Origin: Aeromicrobium sp. A1-2
GTDB taxonomy: Bacteria > Actinomycetota > Actinomycetes > Propionibacteriales > Nocardioidaceae
Reading direction: 5' to 3'
Length of the DNA stretch: 64,000 nucleotides
NCBI RefSeq assembly: GCF_003443875.1
Contig: NZ_CP027482.1
Span: forward strand, 1,736,001 to 1,800,000
Part shown: in pieces, positions 26,218 through 35,053 of the stretch
Layout: the number at the start of each line of letters is the position of its first letter
How positions within the stretch are numbered: the first letter of the stretch is position 1
Translations under genes and position numbers: made by a program
Notes under the pieces: model-generated
The model's database searches: none
What the model was told of the DNA's origin: nothing
Seen by the model: only the letters and a program-made list of their open reading frames with translations

Positions 26218-27028
26218 GCCCGCCGTCATCGATCCAGGCCACCGAGTCAGCATGGGCTCGTTTGATCAGTTCATCTGCGTGACTGAAGTCGATCGCGGAC
26301 ACGGCAAGTGGACATAGCGGCGGTAGGACATTGAGATCGATTCGATTGGCGTAGTAGGCGACATCGGTGATCAACCTTTGCTGGATGAGTAGGGTCACCG
26401 CATGCATCGCGACGTCCAACGCGCCCTTCGGCGGTGCGGCGAGTGCGCACGCGTAGCCGGTGGGCAGCACGGATATCCGATCAGCGCCGGCATCTACTGC
26501 TACGGAAATGGCTGCATTGTCGGCGAGTCCACCGTCGACAAGCGACGTATCTTCCCACTTGACCGGGGACAACAAGCCCGGGATAGCTGTGCTGGCAAGA
26601 ACTGCATCGGTGGCATCGCCCTTGGACAGTACGACTTCGTTCCCCGACAGCAGGTCGGTCGCGACCACATGCAACTCGATGGTCGCATTCTCGAGTTTAT
26701 CGAAGTTGAGATTGCCTTCGATCATCTGTCGCAGGCCGCGGCTGGAGAACATGGAGGATCGGCGGCCCAGCAACGCCAAGGTGTGTCTGATCGGGTCCAC
26801 TGGGAAGAGGTTGGTACGACGGGCCGAGCGCCAGGTGTCAGCGAGGCCGACCAAGCTGGCCTCAGTCAAGCCATGACTCGCTAGGTAGGCCGAGTTGAGG
26901 GCTCCTGCGGAGGTTCCGACCAGCAGGTCGGGGACGATGCCCCGTTCCTGCAATGCCTGCAGCATCCCGACTTGGACTGCGCCTAAGCTTCCTCCGCCAG
27001 AGAGAACGAACGCGGTTCTATGTGCCAT
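26168..27028 (-). CDS. Patatin-like phospholipase
   Basis: 286-residue cytosolic or membrane-associated serine lipid hydrolase. Catalytic features: the oxyanion loop SGGGSLGAVQVGML (GGGxxG, residues 10-18), the nucleophile elbow GTSAG (about 38-42) and the DGG motif with the catalytic Asp (about 164-166, SLVDGGLADNAA). The C-terminal third, about 190-280, is typical of the short bacterial patatin-like subfamily. A copy of the island operator (27045-27060) lies 16 nt before the ATG, so it probably belongs to the same regulon as the DoxX-folE operon. Convergent overlap of 50 nt with the membrane protein gene. Confidence 0.92.
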   Translation of the reverse strand: MAHRTAFVLSGGGSLGAVQVGMLQALQERGIVPDLLVGTSAGALNSAYLASHGLTEASLVGLADTWRSARRTNLFPVDPIRHTLALLGRRSSMFSSRGLRQMIEGNLNFDKLENATIELHVVATDLLSGNEVVLSKGDATDAVLASTAIPGLLSPVKWEDTSLVDGGLADNAAISVAVDAGADRISVLPTGYACALAAPPKGALDVAMHAVTLLIQQRLITDVAYYANRIDLNVLPPLCPLAVSAIDFSHADELIKRAHADSVAWIDDGGLNRPHPEAFLSMHRHG

Positions 27029-27044
27029 CGGAGCACCACACCCT

Positions 27045-27060
27045 ATTTCTAAAAGATAAA
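27045..27060. promoter_or_regulatory. Operator copy upstream of the patatin-like gene
   Basis: ATTTCTAAAAGATAAA, identical to the sites at 24905 and 27400. A minus-strand TATCTT (27058-27053) within it could be the -10 box of the patatin gene, so binding would occlude the promoter. Confidence 0.65.
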
Positions 27061-27316
27061 CAGATGCATCTTACTAATGCATTCCGAGGCAGTCAACATC
27101 TCGGCGTAGACCGGCATCGCACAGCAAATCGGCCAATTCAACGCCGAAAGTCACGCCGCGGCTGACGATCCCGTTGCAGCGATCAATCCGACTCGCAGCC
27201 AACCGATGCGGCGTGGTGGCTCATCCGGTCGAATCGCACCCCTCCCACAATTCGCAAGCGACTCCTTCGGTGGCCACCGGCGGAAATGGTGGCCGCTGTT
27301 CAGTTCAAAATCGCGG
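27061..27316. other. Non-coding stretch between patatin operator and regulator stump
   Basis: About 256 nt without a recognisable gene. Short inverted segments occur around 27270-27300 but none is convincing. Confidence 0.4.
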
Positions 27317-27391
27317 CGCACACGTACAGGTAGAAATCGGGGCAAATCGGCCCAGCGAGTGCGCCGATGCGTTCTCGGCGAAGTCGCTCAC
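27317..27391 (-). pseudogene. Remnant of a second copy of the HTH regulator gene (5' end only)
   Basis: The minus strand from the GTG at 27391 reads VSDFAEN as in the intact regulator, then loses 7 nt relative to it and shifts frame. Similarity to the intact gene ends near 27317, at a point equivalent to its first 28 or so codons. The promoter and operators beside it are also duplicated. This is a truncated, inactive duplicate left by a segmental duplication. Confidence 0.8.
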
Positions 27392-27399
27392 AGACTCCC

Positions 27400-27472
27400 A
27401 TTTCTAAAAGATAAAAGACTTGACGTAAGGATCTCGATCGCTCTAAGGTCAGTCGTAGTATCTTTTAGAAAT
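27400..27472. promoter_or_regulatory. Paired operators and promoter of the DoxX-folE-reductase operon
   Basis: ATTTCTAAAAGATAAA (27400-27415) and the inverted ATCTTTTAGAAAT (27460-27472) bracket -35 TTGACG (27420-27425), an 18-bp spacer and -10 TAAGGT (27444-27449). Layout and 73-bp span are the same as at 24905-24977, with about four-fifths identity between them. The downstream operator sits between the likely transcription start and the GGAGA ribosome binding site. Confidence 0.78.
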
Positions 27473-27483
27473 GGAGACAAGTC

Positions 27484-27927
27484 ATGAGTATCACCAAAGT
27501 AGATGTGCCGAGGCTCAAGTCTGACCCCGGATACCAGGCCTTCACCCTGTTACGCACGGTGTTCACCGTCGCACCGATCCTGTTCGGCCTGGACAAGTTC
27601 AGCAACAACTCGGTCCTGGTCCGCGGCGATCACTGGTCGATCTACCTGGCCGGCTGGATCAACGACATCGTCCCTGGCGATGCCCATGCTGCCATGGTCA
27701 TGGTGGGCATCATCGAGGTCGTTGCGGGCATCTTGGTATTCATTGCGCCTCGCTATGCGGCCTACGTCGTGGTTCTGTGGCTCGGCGGCATCATCGTCAG
27801 CCTGTTGACGGTCGCGGGTCAGAAGTACGGCGATATCGCACTTCGTGACTTCGGCCTTCTGGTCGCAGCACTCGCGTTGGCCCGACTCTCGGTGACGTAC
27901 GACCGCCCCGGAGCAGCTTCGAAATGA
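27484..27927 (+). CDS. DoxX-like four-helix membrane protein
   Basis: 147-residue membrane protein. Helices at about 20-38 (FTLLRTVFTVAPILFGLDKF), 66-88 (AAMVMVGIIEVVAGILVFI), 90-108 (YAAYVVVLWLGGIIVSLLTV) and 116-135 (LRDFGLLVAALALARLSV). The FGLDKF motif after the first helix resembles DoxX family members. GGAGA 6-10 nt before the ATG. First gene of an operon with folE (ATGA overlap) and the FAD reductase. DoxX proteins can form membrane redox complexes; the role here is inferred. Confidence 0.78.
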   Translation: MSITKVDVPRLKSDPGYQAFTLLRTVFTVAPILFGLDKFSNNSVLVRGDHWSIYLAGWINDIVPGDAHAAMVMVGIIEVVAGILVFIAPRYAAYVVVLWLGGIIVSLLTVAGQKYGDIALRDFGLLVAALALARLSVTYDRPGAASK

Positions 27928-28532
27928 CGAACATCGCCGACCTCCCGGCCGCGCTCCACGGTGACACCCTGCCGGGCGAGCGCGACCTCGAGGCTGCGAC
28001 CCGGGCCGCGGAGGACTTCCTCCGCGCGCTCGGGGTTGCGTGCGGTTCGGAGAGCATGGCGAAGAGCCCGCGCCGGATGGCCGAGGCGTACGCGGAGCTG
28101 TTCACGCCGCGGCTGTTCGAGATGACAACGTTCCCGAACGATGAGAACTACGACGAACTGGTGGTCGTGGGCTCAATCCCGGTCCAGTCAGTGTGCGAAC
28201 ACCATTTTCTGCCGTTCACGGGCGTGGCCCACGTGGGCTACCTCCCAGACGACCGCATCGTCGGGCTGTCCAAGCTCGCGCGCGTCGTCGAGATGTTCGC
28301 CCGCCGGCCCCAAACCCAGGAGCGACTGACCCAGCAGGTGGCCAACTTCCTCGACGCCCACCTCTCACCCAAGGGGGTCGGTGTCGTGATCGAGGCCGAG
28401 CACACCTGCATGACGCTGCGAGGCGTCCGGGTCACCGGCACCACGACCAGCACCTCGGCGCTCAAAGGGGTACTGCGTGAACGCCCGCAATCACGGGCCG
28501 AGTTCTTCGCGTGCATCCCAACCGGTGCATGA
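27924..28532 (+). CDS. folE: GTP cyclohydrolase I
   Basis: Zinc enzyme converting GTP to 7,8-dihydroneopterin triphosphate, the first step of folate and pterin synthesis. 202 residues. The zinc ligands are Cys in SVCEHHFLPF (CEHH) and the downstream Cys in EAEHTCMTLRGV; KSPRRMAEAYAEL and VGLSKLARVVEMFARRPQTQERLTQQ are diagnostic. Full length. Its position in an accessory operon with a DoxX protein and a flavoprotein reductase, away from folate genes, suggests a paralogue for stress or a special pterin. The chromosomal housekeeping copy, if any, is outside the window. Confidence 0.95.
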   Translation: MTNIADLPAALHGDTLPGERDLEAATRAAEDFLRALGVACGSESMAKSPRRMAEAYAELFTPRLFEMTTFPNDENYDELVVVGSIPVQSVCEHHFLPFTGVAHVGYLPDDRIVGLSKLARVVEMFARRPQTQERLTQQVANFLDAHLSPKGVGVVIEAEHTCMTLRGVRVTGTTTSTSALKGVLRERPQSRAEFFACIPTGA

Positions 28533-28564
28533 ATGCCTAGCAAACCTCAGTCAAGGAGCATCAC

Positions 28565-29779
28565 ATGACCGACGCACCCGGAATTGTCGTCGTTGGCGCC
28601 GGACTCGCCGCCGCCAAAGCCATCGAGACCCTGCGAGACGAGAGCTTCGAGGGGCCCATCACGCTGATCGGCGACGAGATCGAACGCCCCTACGAGCGCC
28701 CGGCCCTGTCAAAGGACTACCTCCAGGGCAAAATGTCGACCGAGGACCTCTTCGTCCATCCTGCCGACTGGTACGCCGACCACAAGGTCGACACCCATTT
28801 GGGCGACGCCGCCGTCTCGCTCGATCGCCAAGCTCGCAGCGTCACGCTGGTCTCGGGCGAGACCGTCCCATACAAGCAACTACTGATCGCGACCGGTTCG
28901 CGGCCCAACACTCTCTCGATCCCCGGCGCCGACCTCGGCGGGGTCTTCTCGCTGCGCCGTGTCGTCGACAGCGACCAGATCCGCGCCGGATTCGCCGAGG
29001 CAAGCAACCTCGTCGTGATCGGCGCCGGCTGGATCGGCCTCGAGACCGCCGCTGCGGCCCGCGCCGCCGGACTCGACGTCACAGTCCTGGAGTATGCGCC
29101 GCTGCCCCTGCAGCGTGTCCTCGGCGACGAGTTGGCGACCTACTTCGCCGAGCTGCACCGTGCCAATGGTGTCGACCTGCGCACCTCGGTCTCGGTCACC
29201 GCACTCGAAGGCACCGATGGACGGGTCACTGCGGTCCGCGTCGGCGACGAGTCGATCCCGGCCGACATGGTCATCGTCGGCATCGGCATCACCCCCAACA
29301 CCGAGATCGCCGCAGAAGCCGGCATCACGGTCGACAACGGCATCACCGTAGACGAACGGCTACGCACCTCCGATCCGACCGTGTACGCCGCCGGCGACGT
29401 CGCCCGAGCCCACAACACCGCCCTCGAAGCCAGCATCCGGGTCGAGCACTGGGACAACGCCATACGACAGGGACAGCTCGCGGCCAAGTCGATGCTCGGC
29501 CAACAGGTCGCCTACGACTGGCAGCCCTACTTCTACACCGATCAGTTCGACCTCGGCATGGAATATGTCGGCTGTGCCTCCGCCGAAGACCATGTCGTAA
29601 TCCGTGGCGACAAGGCTACCGGCGAGTTCATCGCATTCTGGCTGTCTGGCGGCATCCTCAAGGCCGGAATGAACGTCAACGTCTGGGACGTGAACGACGA
29701 CATCCGCATCCTGATCGGCAAGACCGTCGATCCGATAGATCTCGCCGACTCCACCATTGCGCTGACCGACATATCTTGA
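28565..29779 (+). CDS. FAD-dependent ferredoxin-reductase-type oxidoreductase
   Basis: 404-residue pyridine-nucleotide-disulfide oxidoreductase fold of the rhodocoxin/putidaredoxin reductase group, which passes electrons from NAD(P)H to a ferredoxin. FAD-binding GxGxxA (VVVGAGLAAAKAIETL, about residues 6-21) and the RPYERPALSKDYL segment. NAD(P)H-binding GAGWIGLETAAAAR (about 151-164). Second FAD motif TVYAAGDVA and the C-terminal reductase-associated domain. AAGGAG 6-11 nt before the ATG. Last gene of the DoxX-folE operon; no ferredoxin or P450 partner gene is present in the window. Confidence 0.92.
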   Translation: MTDAPGIVVVGAGLAAAKAIETLRDESFEGPITLIGDEIERPYERPALSKDYLQGKMSTEDLFVHPADWYADHKVDTHLGDAAVSLDRQARSVTLVSGETVPYKQLLIATGSRPNTLSIPGADLGGVFSLRRVVDSDQIRAGFAEASNLVVIGAGWIGLETAAAARAAGLDVTVLEYAPLPLQRVLGDELATYFAELHRANGVDLRTSVSVTALEGTDGRVTAVRVGDESIPADMVIVGIGITPNTEIAAEAGITVDNGITVDERLRTSDPTVYAAGDVARAHNTALEASIRVEHWDNAIRQGQLAAKSMLGQQVAYDWQPYFYTDQFDLGMEYVGCASAEDHVVIRGDKATGEFIAFWLSGGILKAGMNVNVWDVNDDIRILIGKTVDPIDLADSTIALTDIS

Positions 29780-29799
29780 AGTCGTGGGCACCGACTCGG

Positions 29800-29946
29800 T
29801 CCAAGGAATTCGCGAACCTGCTGAAGCGTGAGGAGCTGATCGCTTCGGTCGACAGACGCTCCGTCGCGGACGCGACGGACAGCGCGACTGACACGATCCT
29901 CGACGAGTGGCCTTCACCAGTCCCAAATCCGTTGGAGGCGGCCTAA
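29800..29946 (+). pseudogene. Decayed transposase fragment, IS3-type (OrfB C-terminal region)
   Basis: A short frame ending with TAA at 29944-29946 reads SKEFANLLKREELIASVDRR then SVADATDSATDTI. This resembles the YTSxEFxxLL...S..R....DNAxxES block of IS3-family integrase cores, with the active-site region altered. No terminal repeats seen. Identification rests on limited similarity. Confidence 0.4.
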
Positions 29947-29949
29947 ACC

Positions 29950-30197
29950 TGCGCCGAACTCGAGGTCAAGCACCGACGAGCACGGCCCTACCGGCCCCAG
30001 ACCAACGGCAAGATCAAACGGTTCCACCGCACCCTGGCGGGGGGCTGGGCCTTCAAGAGTTCTACAGCTCCGAATCAGCCCGACTCGCAGCGCTGCCATC
30101 ATGGATCCACGAGTACAAGCACCGCCGGCCCCACTCAGCAGTCGGGCGGAAGGCGCCCATCACCAGATTGGACAGCCTGGCTGGGCATCACAGCTAG
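29950..30197 (+). pseudogene. Decayed IS481-type transposase, C-terminal fragment with frameshift
   Basis: One frame reads RRARPYRPQTNGKIKRFHRT; the family normally has GKxERFHRT, so the catalytic Glu is replaced by Lys. After WAF the similarity moves to another frame: EFYSSESARLAALPSW, then HRRPHSAVGRKAPITRL and the terminal AGHHS, with stop at 30195-30197. The N-terminal half of the transposase is missing. It marks the island edge next to ispG. Confidence 0.75.
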
Positions 30198-30468
30198 TCG
30201 AGGTCAATCTGTTCGATAGAACGACGACACCCCCTGGCCTGTGGATCGACTTTCACCAGGTCTATCGGGAGTTTGCGGCCTTGGCCACCAACAACTCCAT
30301 GGGCGGCGAGTTGATCGGCCTTCAGATGACCTCGCGGTGAGATGGTCGGCAGACCGGACACGTGTAAGCCGACTCATCCACCTTCGCCAGCTGTGTTTCG
30401 AGTTGGCAGGCTTGGCCACAGATCGTCGGTTGTTCAGTCCCCGACAAGCGAGCCGCGCAGAGGGTTGG
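30198..30468. other. Non-coding stretch between transposase remnant and ispG
   Basis: 271 nt in which no gene or clear repeat is recognised. Probably further degraded insertion debris beyond the ispG stop codon. Confidence 0.4.
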
Positions 30469-31614
30469 TCAGCTCACCGAGACAGCTGGCGATCCGCCCT
30501 CAACGGGCTCCATGCCCTCGGCGATCCGCATGGCTTCCTCGATCAGGGTCTCGACGATCTTGGACTCCGGGACCGTCTTGATGACCTCGCCCTTGACGAA
30601 GATCTGGCCCTTGCCGTTGCCCGAGGCCACGCCGAGATCTGCCTCACGGGCCTCCCCCGGTCCGTTGACGACACAGCCCATGACCGCGACGCGCAGCGGC
30701 ACCTCCATGCCCTCCAGACCAGCGGTGACCTGCTCGGCGAGCGTGTAGACGTCAACCTGGGCTCGGCCGCACGACGGGCACGAGACGATCTCGAGCTTGC
30801 GCTCGCGCAGATTGAGCGACTGCAGGATCTGCAGGCCGACCTTGACCTCCTCGACCGGGGGCGCCGACAGCGACACCCGGATCGTGTCACCGATGCCCTG
30901 GCTGAGCAGCGCACCGAACGCCGTGGCGCTCTTGATCGTGCCCTGGAAGGCGGGGCCGGCCTCGGTCACGCCGAGGTGCAGCGGCCAGTCGCCCCGCTCG
31001 GACAGCATCTCGTAGGCCTGGACCATCACGACCGGGTCGTTGTGCTTGACCGAGATCTTGAAGTCGTGGAAGTCGTGCTCCTCGAACAACGAGGCCTCCC
31101 AGACGGCGGACTCGACGAGCGCCTCGGCCGTGGCCTTGCCGTACTTGTCGTAGATGCGCTTGTCGAGCGAACCGGCGTTGACACCGATACGGATCGAGAC
31201 GCCGGCGTCCTTGGCGGCCCTGGCGATCGCGCCGACCTGGTCGTCGAACTTGCGGATGTTGCCGGGATTGACCCGCACCGCGGCGCAGCCGGCGTCGATC
31301 GCGGCGAAGACGTACTTGGGCTGGAAGTGGATGTCCGCGATGACCGGGAGCTGCGAGTGCTCTGCGATCTCCTTCAGGGCATCGGCGTCGTCCTGGCTGG
31401 GGCACGCGACCCGCACGATGTCGCAGCCCGCCGCGGTGAGCTCGGCGATCTGCTGCAGCGTCGTGTTGACGTCCGACGTCAGGGTCGTGGTCATCGACTG
31501 GACCGAGATCTGGGCGTCACCGCCGACGTCGACCTTGCCGACCTTGATCTTGCGCGTCTTGCGCCGCGGAGCGAGGACCGGCGGCGGCATGGCAGGAAGC
31601 CCGAGGTCGGTCAC
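30469..31614 (-). CDS. ispG: (E)-4-hydroxy-3-methylbut-2-enyl-diphosphate synthase
   Basis: Iron-sulfur enzyme of the MEP isoprenoid pathway, reducing MEcPP to HMBPP. 381 residues. The TIM-barrel part has [32 protein letters not shown] and RVNPGNI. The C-terminal [4Fe-4S] domain has SCPSCGR and [13 protein letters not shown], giving the three cluster cysteines. The GTG start at 31614 overlaps the rseP stop (GTGA); a possible internal ATG lies at 31590. Third gene of dxr-rseP-ispG. Downstream the island begins with transposase debris rather than the GNAT gene found there in mycobacteria. Confidence 0.96.
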   Translation of the reverse strand: MTDLGLPAMPPPVLAPRRKTRKIKVGKVDVGGDAQISVQSMTTTLTSDVNTTLQQIAELTAAGCDIVRVACPSQDDADALKEIAEHSQLPVIADIHFQPKYVFAAIDAGCAAVRVNPGNIRKFDDQVGAIARAAKDAGVSIRIGVNAGSLDKRIYDKYGKATAEALVESAVWEASLFEEHDFHDFKISVKHNDPVVMVQAYEMLSERGDWPLHLGVTEAGPAFQGTIKSATAFGALLSQGIGDTIRVSLSAPPVEEVKVGLQILQSLNLRERKLEIVSCPSCGRAQVDVYTLAEQVTAGLEGMEVPLRVAVMGCVVNGPGEAREADLGVASGNGKGQIFVKGEVIKTVPESKIVETLIEEAMRIAEGMEPVEGGSPAVSVS

Positions 31615-32909
31615 GTGATGCTCACAGGGTTGACGATGTCGACATAAATCAGGATCACACTCATCAGCATAAGGAGGCCACCCACGGCGTACGCGACCGG
31701 CAACATCCGGGCGACGTCGACGTAGCCCGGATCGGGCCGTCCACGGAGCTTGGCGAACGCCCTACGGACCGCCTCGTACAGCGCCCCCGCGATGTGGCCG
31801 CCGTCGAGCGGGAGCAGCGGAATGAAGTTGAACAGCGCGAGGAACAGGTTGAGTCCGGCCAGCAGGACCAGCACCCGCTGGATCCGCTCGGGCCAGGTCG
31901 GGTCGTCGACCGTGACGATCTCGCCGGCGACCCGGCTGGCCCCGACCACACTGATCGGACCGTTGGAGTCACGTTCGGCGCCAAATGCCGCCTTCGTGAC
32001 GCCCACCATGCGCTGCGGTAGGTGCACGATCGCCTCTGCCGTGCCCTTGACGTAGTCGCCCATGACGGAGGCGACGTAGACCGGGCCCTGTCGGACGTAC
32101 GTCTGCGTCGGAGTCACGCCGAGGAAGCCGACATCGACGGTCTTGGTCGGGTCGTTGACGTCGGCGCGGGCCAGCACCGAGGTGGCGACGTTGACCTCGC
32201 GGGCCTGGCCGTCGCGCTCGAAGCCGATCGAGGCCTCGCGCGAGCCGTTGGCACGGATCAGCTTGGTGAGCCCCTCCCACGACGTGACCTCGGTGCCGTT
32301 GAACGAGGTGAACTGGTCGCCGGGAGCCAGGCCAGCCTTGCGTGCCGGCGTGATCGGGTCGTCCGCATTGCAGGTGCGGCCCGCCTGGGCGTCGCTGATG
32401 GCGCAGTCCGACACCGACTGGACCGTCGTCGAGGGGGTCAGCGCCCCGAAGCCCATGAAGACGATCATGAACAAGAAGATCGCGATCAGGATGTTGACCG
32501 TCGGCCCGCCCGCCATCACGATGAGCTTCTGCCACCACGGCTTGCGATAGAACATGCGGTCGAGATCTTCGTCGGAGACGTGCTCGTACTCCGCGGTGCG
32601 GGCGTCCGAGATCAGCTGCGTGAACATGCCGGTGTTGGTCTTGCGCACCTCGTGCGGGTCGGCATCCTTGGCCGGCGGCAGCATGCCGACGAGCTTGACG
32701 TAGCCGCCCAACGGGATCGACTTGAAGCCGTACTCGGTCTCGCCGCGCTTGGTCGACCAGACGGTATTGCCGAAGCCCACGAAGAACTGGGTGACCTTGA
32801 TGCCGAACTTCTTGGCGGGATACATGTGACCGAACTCGTGCAGCCCGATCGACACCGCCACGCCGACGATGAAGGCCACGACACCCAGCGTGTAGATCAG
32901 TGCGTTCAT
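31611..32909 (-). CDS. rseP: Site-2 intramembrane protease (RseP/Rip1 family)
   Basis: Zinc metalloprotease that cleaves anti-sigma factors and other membrane substrates within the bilayer. 432 residues. N-terminal helix with HEFGH (about residues 22-26; zinc His and catalytic Glu), GGYVKLVGM, an inserted PDZ domain (about 185-255, [17 protein letters not shown]) and the second zinc motif LDGGH near the C-terminus. The ATG at 32909 (MNALIYTLG) overlaps the dxr stop codon by ATGA; upstream in-frame codons lie inside dxr. Counterpart of Rv2869c. Confidence 0.95.
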   Translation of the reverse strand: MNALIYTLGVVAFIVGVAVSIGLHEFGHMYPAKKFGIKVTQFFVGFGNTVWSTKRGETEYGFKSIPLGGYVKLVGMLPPAKDADPHEVRKTNTGMFTQLISDARTAEYEHVSDEDLDRMFYRKPWWQKLIVMAGGPTVNILIAIFLFMIVFMGFGALTPSTTVQSVSDCAISDAQAGRTCNADDPITPARKAGLAPGDQFTSFNGTEVTSWEGLTKLIRANGSREASIGFERDGQAREVNVATSVLARADVNDPTKTVDVGFLGVTPTQTYVRQGPVYVASVMGDYVKGTAEAIVHLPQRMVGVTKAAFGAERDSNGPISVVGASRVAGEIVTVDDPTWPERIQRVLVLLAGLNLFLALFNFIPLLPLDGGHIAGALYEAVRRAFAKLRGRPDPGYVDVARMLPVAYAVGGLLMLMSVILIYVDIVNPVSIT

Positions 32910-34108
32910 CGTTTCTCCACCAGCTCCGCGGCCCGGGTGCGAGCCCATGCGTCGGCGCCGAGCACGCCGTCCAGGGTCATGTCCTGGCGGGCCGAGTCCG
33001 GATCGTCGAGATGCTCGCCGAGGACCAGACCCACCGTGTCAACAATGCCGAGGAAGTCCAAATGTCCCGCGACGAACGCGTCGACGCAGACCTCGTTAGC
33101 GGCGTTGAAGACCGCCGGGCCGGTGCGTCCGAACGTGCCTGCGCGGCGGGCGAGGGAGACAGCTGGGAACGCCTCGTTGTCGAGCGGGAAGAACTCCCAG
33201 GTCGCCGGCCGGGTCCAGTCGCACCCGGCCGCCGCGTCCGGCACCCGGTCGGGCCAGGCCAGGCCCAGCGCGATCGGCAGCTTCATGTCCGGCGGCGAGG
33301 CCTGCACCATCGTGGCCCCGTCGACGAACTCCACCATCGAGTGGACGATCGACGGTGGGTGCACGACAACCTCGATCCGGTCGAAGCCGATGTCGAACAG
33401 CAGATTGGCCTCGATGACCTCCAGACCCTTGTTGACCAGGGTCGCGGAGTTGATCGTGATGACCGGGCCCATGTCCCATGTCGGGTGCGCCATGGCCTGT
33501 TCGGGCGTGACGTCGGACAGCTGGGCGCGGGTTCGACCACGGAACGGACCACCGCTGGCGGTGACGATCAGCTTGCGGACGTCGTCGCGGCGTTCACCAC
33601 GCATGGCCTGGGCGAGAGCGGAGTGCTCGGAGTCGACCGGCACGAGCTGACCGGGCTTCGCGGCACCGGTCACCAGCTCCCCGCCGATGATCAACGACTC
33701 CTTGTTGGCCAGCGCGAGCGTCGTGCCCGCCTCGAGTGCCGCCAGCGTGGGAAGAAGGCCCACGGCGCCCGTCATCCCGTTGAGCACGACGTCGCACTCG
33801 GTCCGCGCGACCTCGACTGCGGCGTCGGGGCCAGCCAGCAACCGCGGCACCCGGTGGTCGCCATGCGCGTAGCCGCGCTTCTGCGCCTCGGCGTACAACG
33901 CGAGCTGGACGTCCTCGGCCGCGCTCGCGCGAGCCACGGCGACCAGCGGCACATTGAACGCGATGGCCTGCTCGGCCAACAGTCGCGGATTGCTGCCGCC
34001 TGCGGCCAGCGCGACGACCTCGAACCGGTCGGCGTGGGCGGCGATGACCTCGAGGGCCTGCGTCCCGATGGAACCTGTTGACCCGAGGATCGCCACACGT
34101 TTGCGCAT
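32906..34108 (-). CDS. dxr: 1-deoxy-D-xylulose-5-phosphate reductoisomerase
   Basis: NADPH- and metal-dependent enzyme making MEP, the committed step of the MEP isoprenoid pathway. 400 residues. NADPH loop [11 protein letters not shown] (about 9-19), [22 protein letters not shown] (metal Asp/Glu), [32 protein letters not shown]. Starts at the ATG at 34108 (MRKRVAILG); GGGGAG lies about 10 nt upstream. First gene of dxr-rseP-ispG; a strong hairpin at 34159 separates it from the ABC genes. Confidence 0.97.
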   Translation of the reverse strand: MRKRVAILGSTGSIGTQALEVIAAHADRFEVVALAAGGSNPRLLAEQAIAFNVPLVAVARASAAEDVQLALYAEAQKRGYAHGDHRVPRLLAGPDAAVEVARTECDVVLNGMTGAVGLLPTLAALEAGTTLALANKESLIIGGELVTGAAKPGQLVPVDSEHSALAQAMRGERRDDVRKLIVTASGGPFRGRTRAQLSDVTPEQAMAHPTWDMGPVITINSATLVNKGLEVIEANLLFDIGFDRIEVVVHPPSIVHSMVEFVDGATMVQASPPDMKLPIALGLAWPDRVPDAAAGCDWTRPATWEFFPLDNEAFPAVSLARRAGTFGRTGPAVFNAANEVCVDAFVAGHLDFLGIVDTVGLVLGEHLDDPDSARQDMTLDGVLGADAWARTRAAELVEKR

Positions 34109-34158
34109 GGAGCCATTCTCCCCGATTCGGCGTCCCCGGCCTAGCCAGCCCGTACACA

Positions 34159-34194
34159 CCGCTGGCGGCACCTCCGAAGAGGTGCCGCCAGCGG
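34159..34194 (-). terminator. Terminator after the ABC transporter operon
   Basis: Perfect 16-bp stem CCGCTGGCGGCACCTC / GAGGTGCCGCCAGCGG with loop CGAA, 67 nt beyond the permease stop codon and before dxr. Confidence 0.8.
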
Positions 34195-34261
34195 GTCGTG
34201 CCCCGGGTCGGGCGGACGAAGAGATGTCCTGTCGCCGCGCCCCCTCCGTCCCGGGAGTCTG

Positions 34262-35053
34262 CTATTTGACCTCGGACCTCAAGACACCCCAGACGCCGAT
34301 CGCCAGCGGGATGACGAGCCACGGAAGGCTCGACACGGCGAGCTGTGACCATTGCTCGCCGGTCAGGCTGCCTTCGAACAGTGGAGTCGTCGAGAAGTTG
34401 AAGTCGACCCACGGCTGGATCTTCTCGAACCAGTCCTGACTGAAGGCCAGGAAACCCAGGATCGATGGGATCACGAAGGAGTAAACGAAGTAACCGACGA
34501 TCGCGCCCGCTGAGTTGCGGATCAGCACCCCGAGCATGAATCCGATCAACAGACCCAGGATGTTGGCCAGCACGATGTACAGCATCTGCGGCACGCTGGT
34601 GTTCCATTGCGCATCGATGCCATTGACGGCGGCGCCGATGACATTGCCGACCGCTCCGATCGCGAACGAGAAGATCATCGAGACGACGCCCACAAGGACT
34701 GCCGAGATGGCCTTGGCCAGGATGACCTGACCTCGGTGCGGGGCCAACGTGAACGTGATGAGTCCGGTGCGCTGACTCCACTCGCTCGTCACCGACAAGA
34801 TCGCGACAACGGGCAGGAGGATCGCGAAGGGGACGCCGATCGCCGTACCGAACGATCCATACGTGAGGCTGGTGTCGGGCGCGAAGATGATGACGGCGGC
34901 AGCTGCCAGGAATCCGATGATGAGGATGCTGAGCATGAGCCAGAAGCCTGACCTGGTGTCGAACATCTTGCGGAGCTCGACCTTGATCAGCCGGCCCAAC
35001 GGGACGGCGGGCGCGTTGGTGTCGACCGTGACGGGTGCGGTGGCGGTGCTCAT
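34262..35053 (-). CDS. ABC transporter permease subunit (ABC-2 type)
   Basis: 263-residue membrane protein with a basic cytosolic N-terminus (LGRLIKVELRKMFDTRSGFWL, a typical ABC-2 start) and six predicted helices: about 39-58, 75-93, 116-140, 158-178, 186-203 and 235-255. The ATG at 35053 overlaps the ATP-binding gene stop by ATGA. It forms an exporter with the upstream ATPase. The divergent histidine kinase/response regulator pair suggests a drug, antimicrobial-peptide or envelope-stress exporter; substrate unknown. Confidence 0.88.
   Translation of the reverse strand: MSTATAPVTVDTNAPAVPLGRLIKVELRKMFDTRSGFWLMLSILIIGFLAAAAVIIFAPDTSLTYGSFGTAIGVPFAILLPVVAILSVTSEWSQRTGLITFTLAPHRGQVILAKAISAVLVGVVSMIFSFAIGAVGNVIGAAVNGIDAQWNTSVPQMLYIVLANILGLLIGFMLGVLIRNSAGAIVGYFVYSFVIPSILGFLAFSQDWFEKIQPWVDFNFSTTPLFEGSLTGEQWSQLAVSSLPWLVIPLAIGVWGVLRSEVK

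Noticed and set aside
28477-29946. Plus-strand open frame overlapping the FAD reductase in another frame
   Set aside because: Arg/His-rich shadow of the reductase gene; only its last 50 codons, beyond the reductase stop, resemble a transposase fragment and are listed separately.
32022-33650. Long plus-strand open frame across rseP and dxr
   Set aside because: Antisense to two well-defined genes; no recognisable domains.
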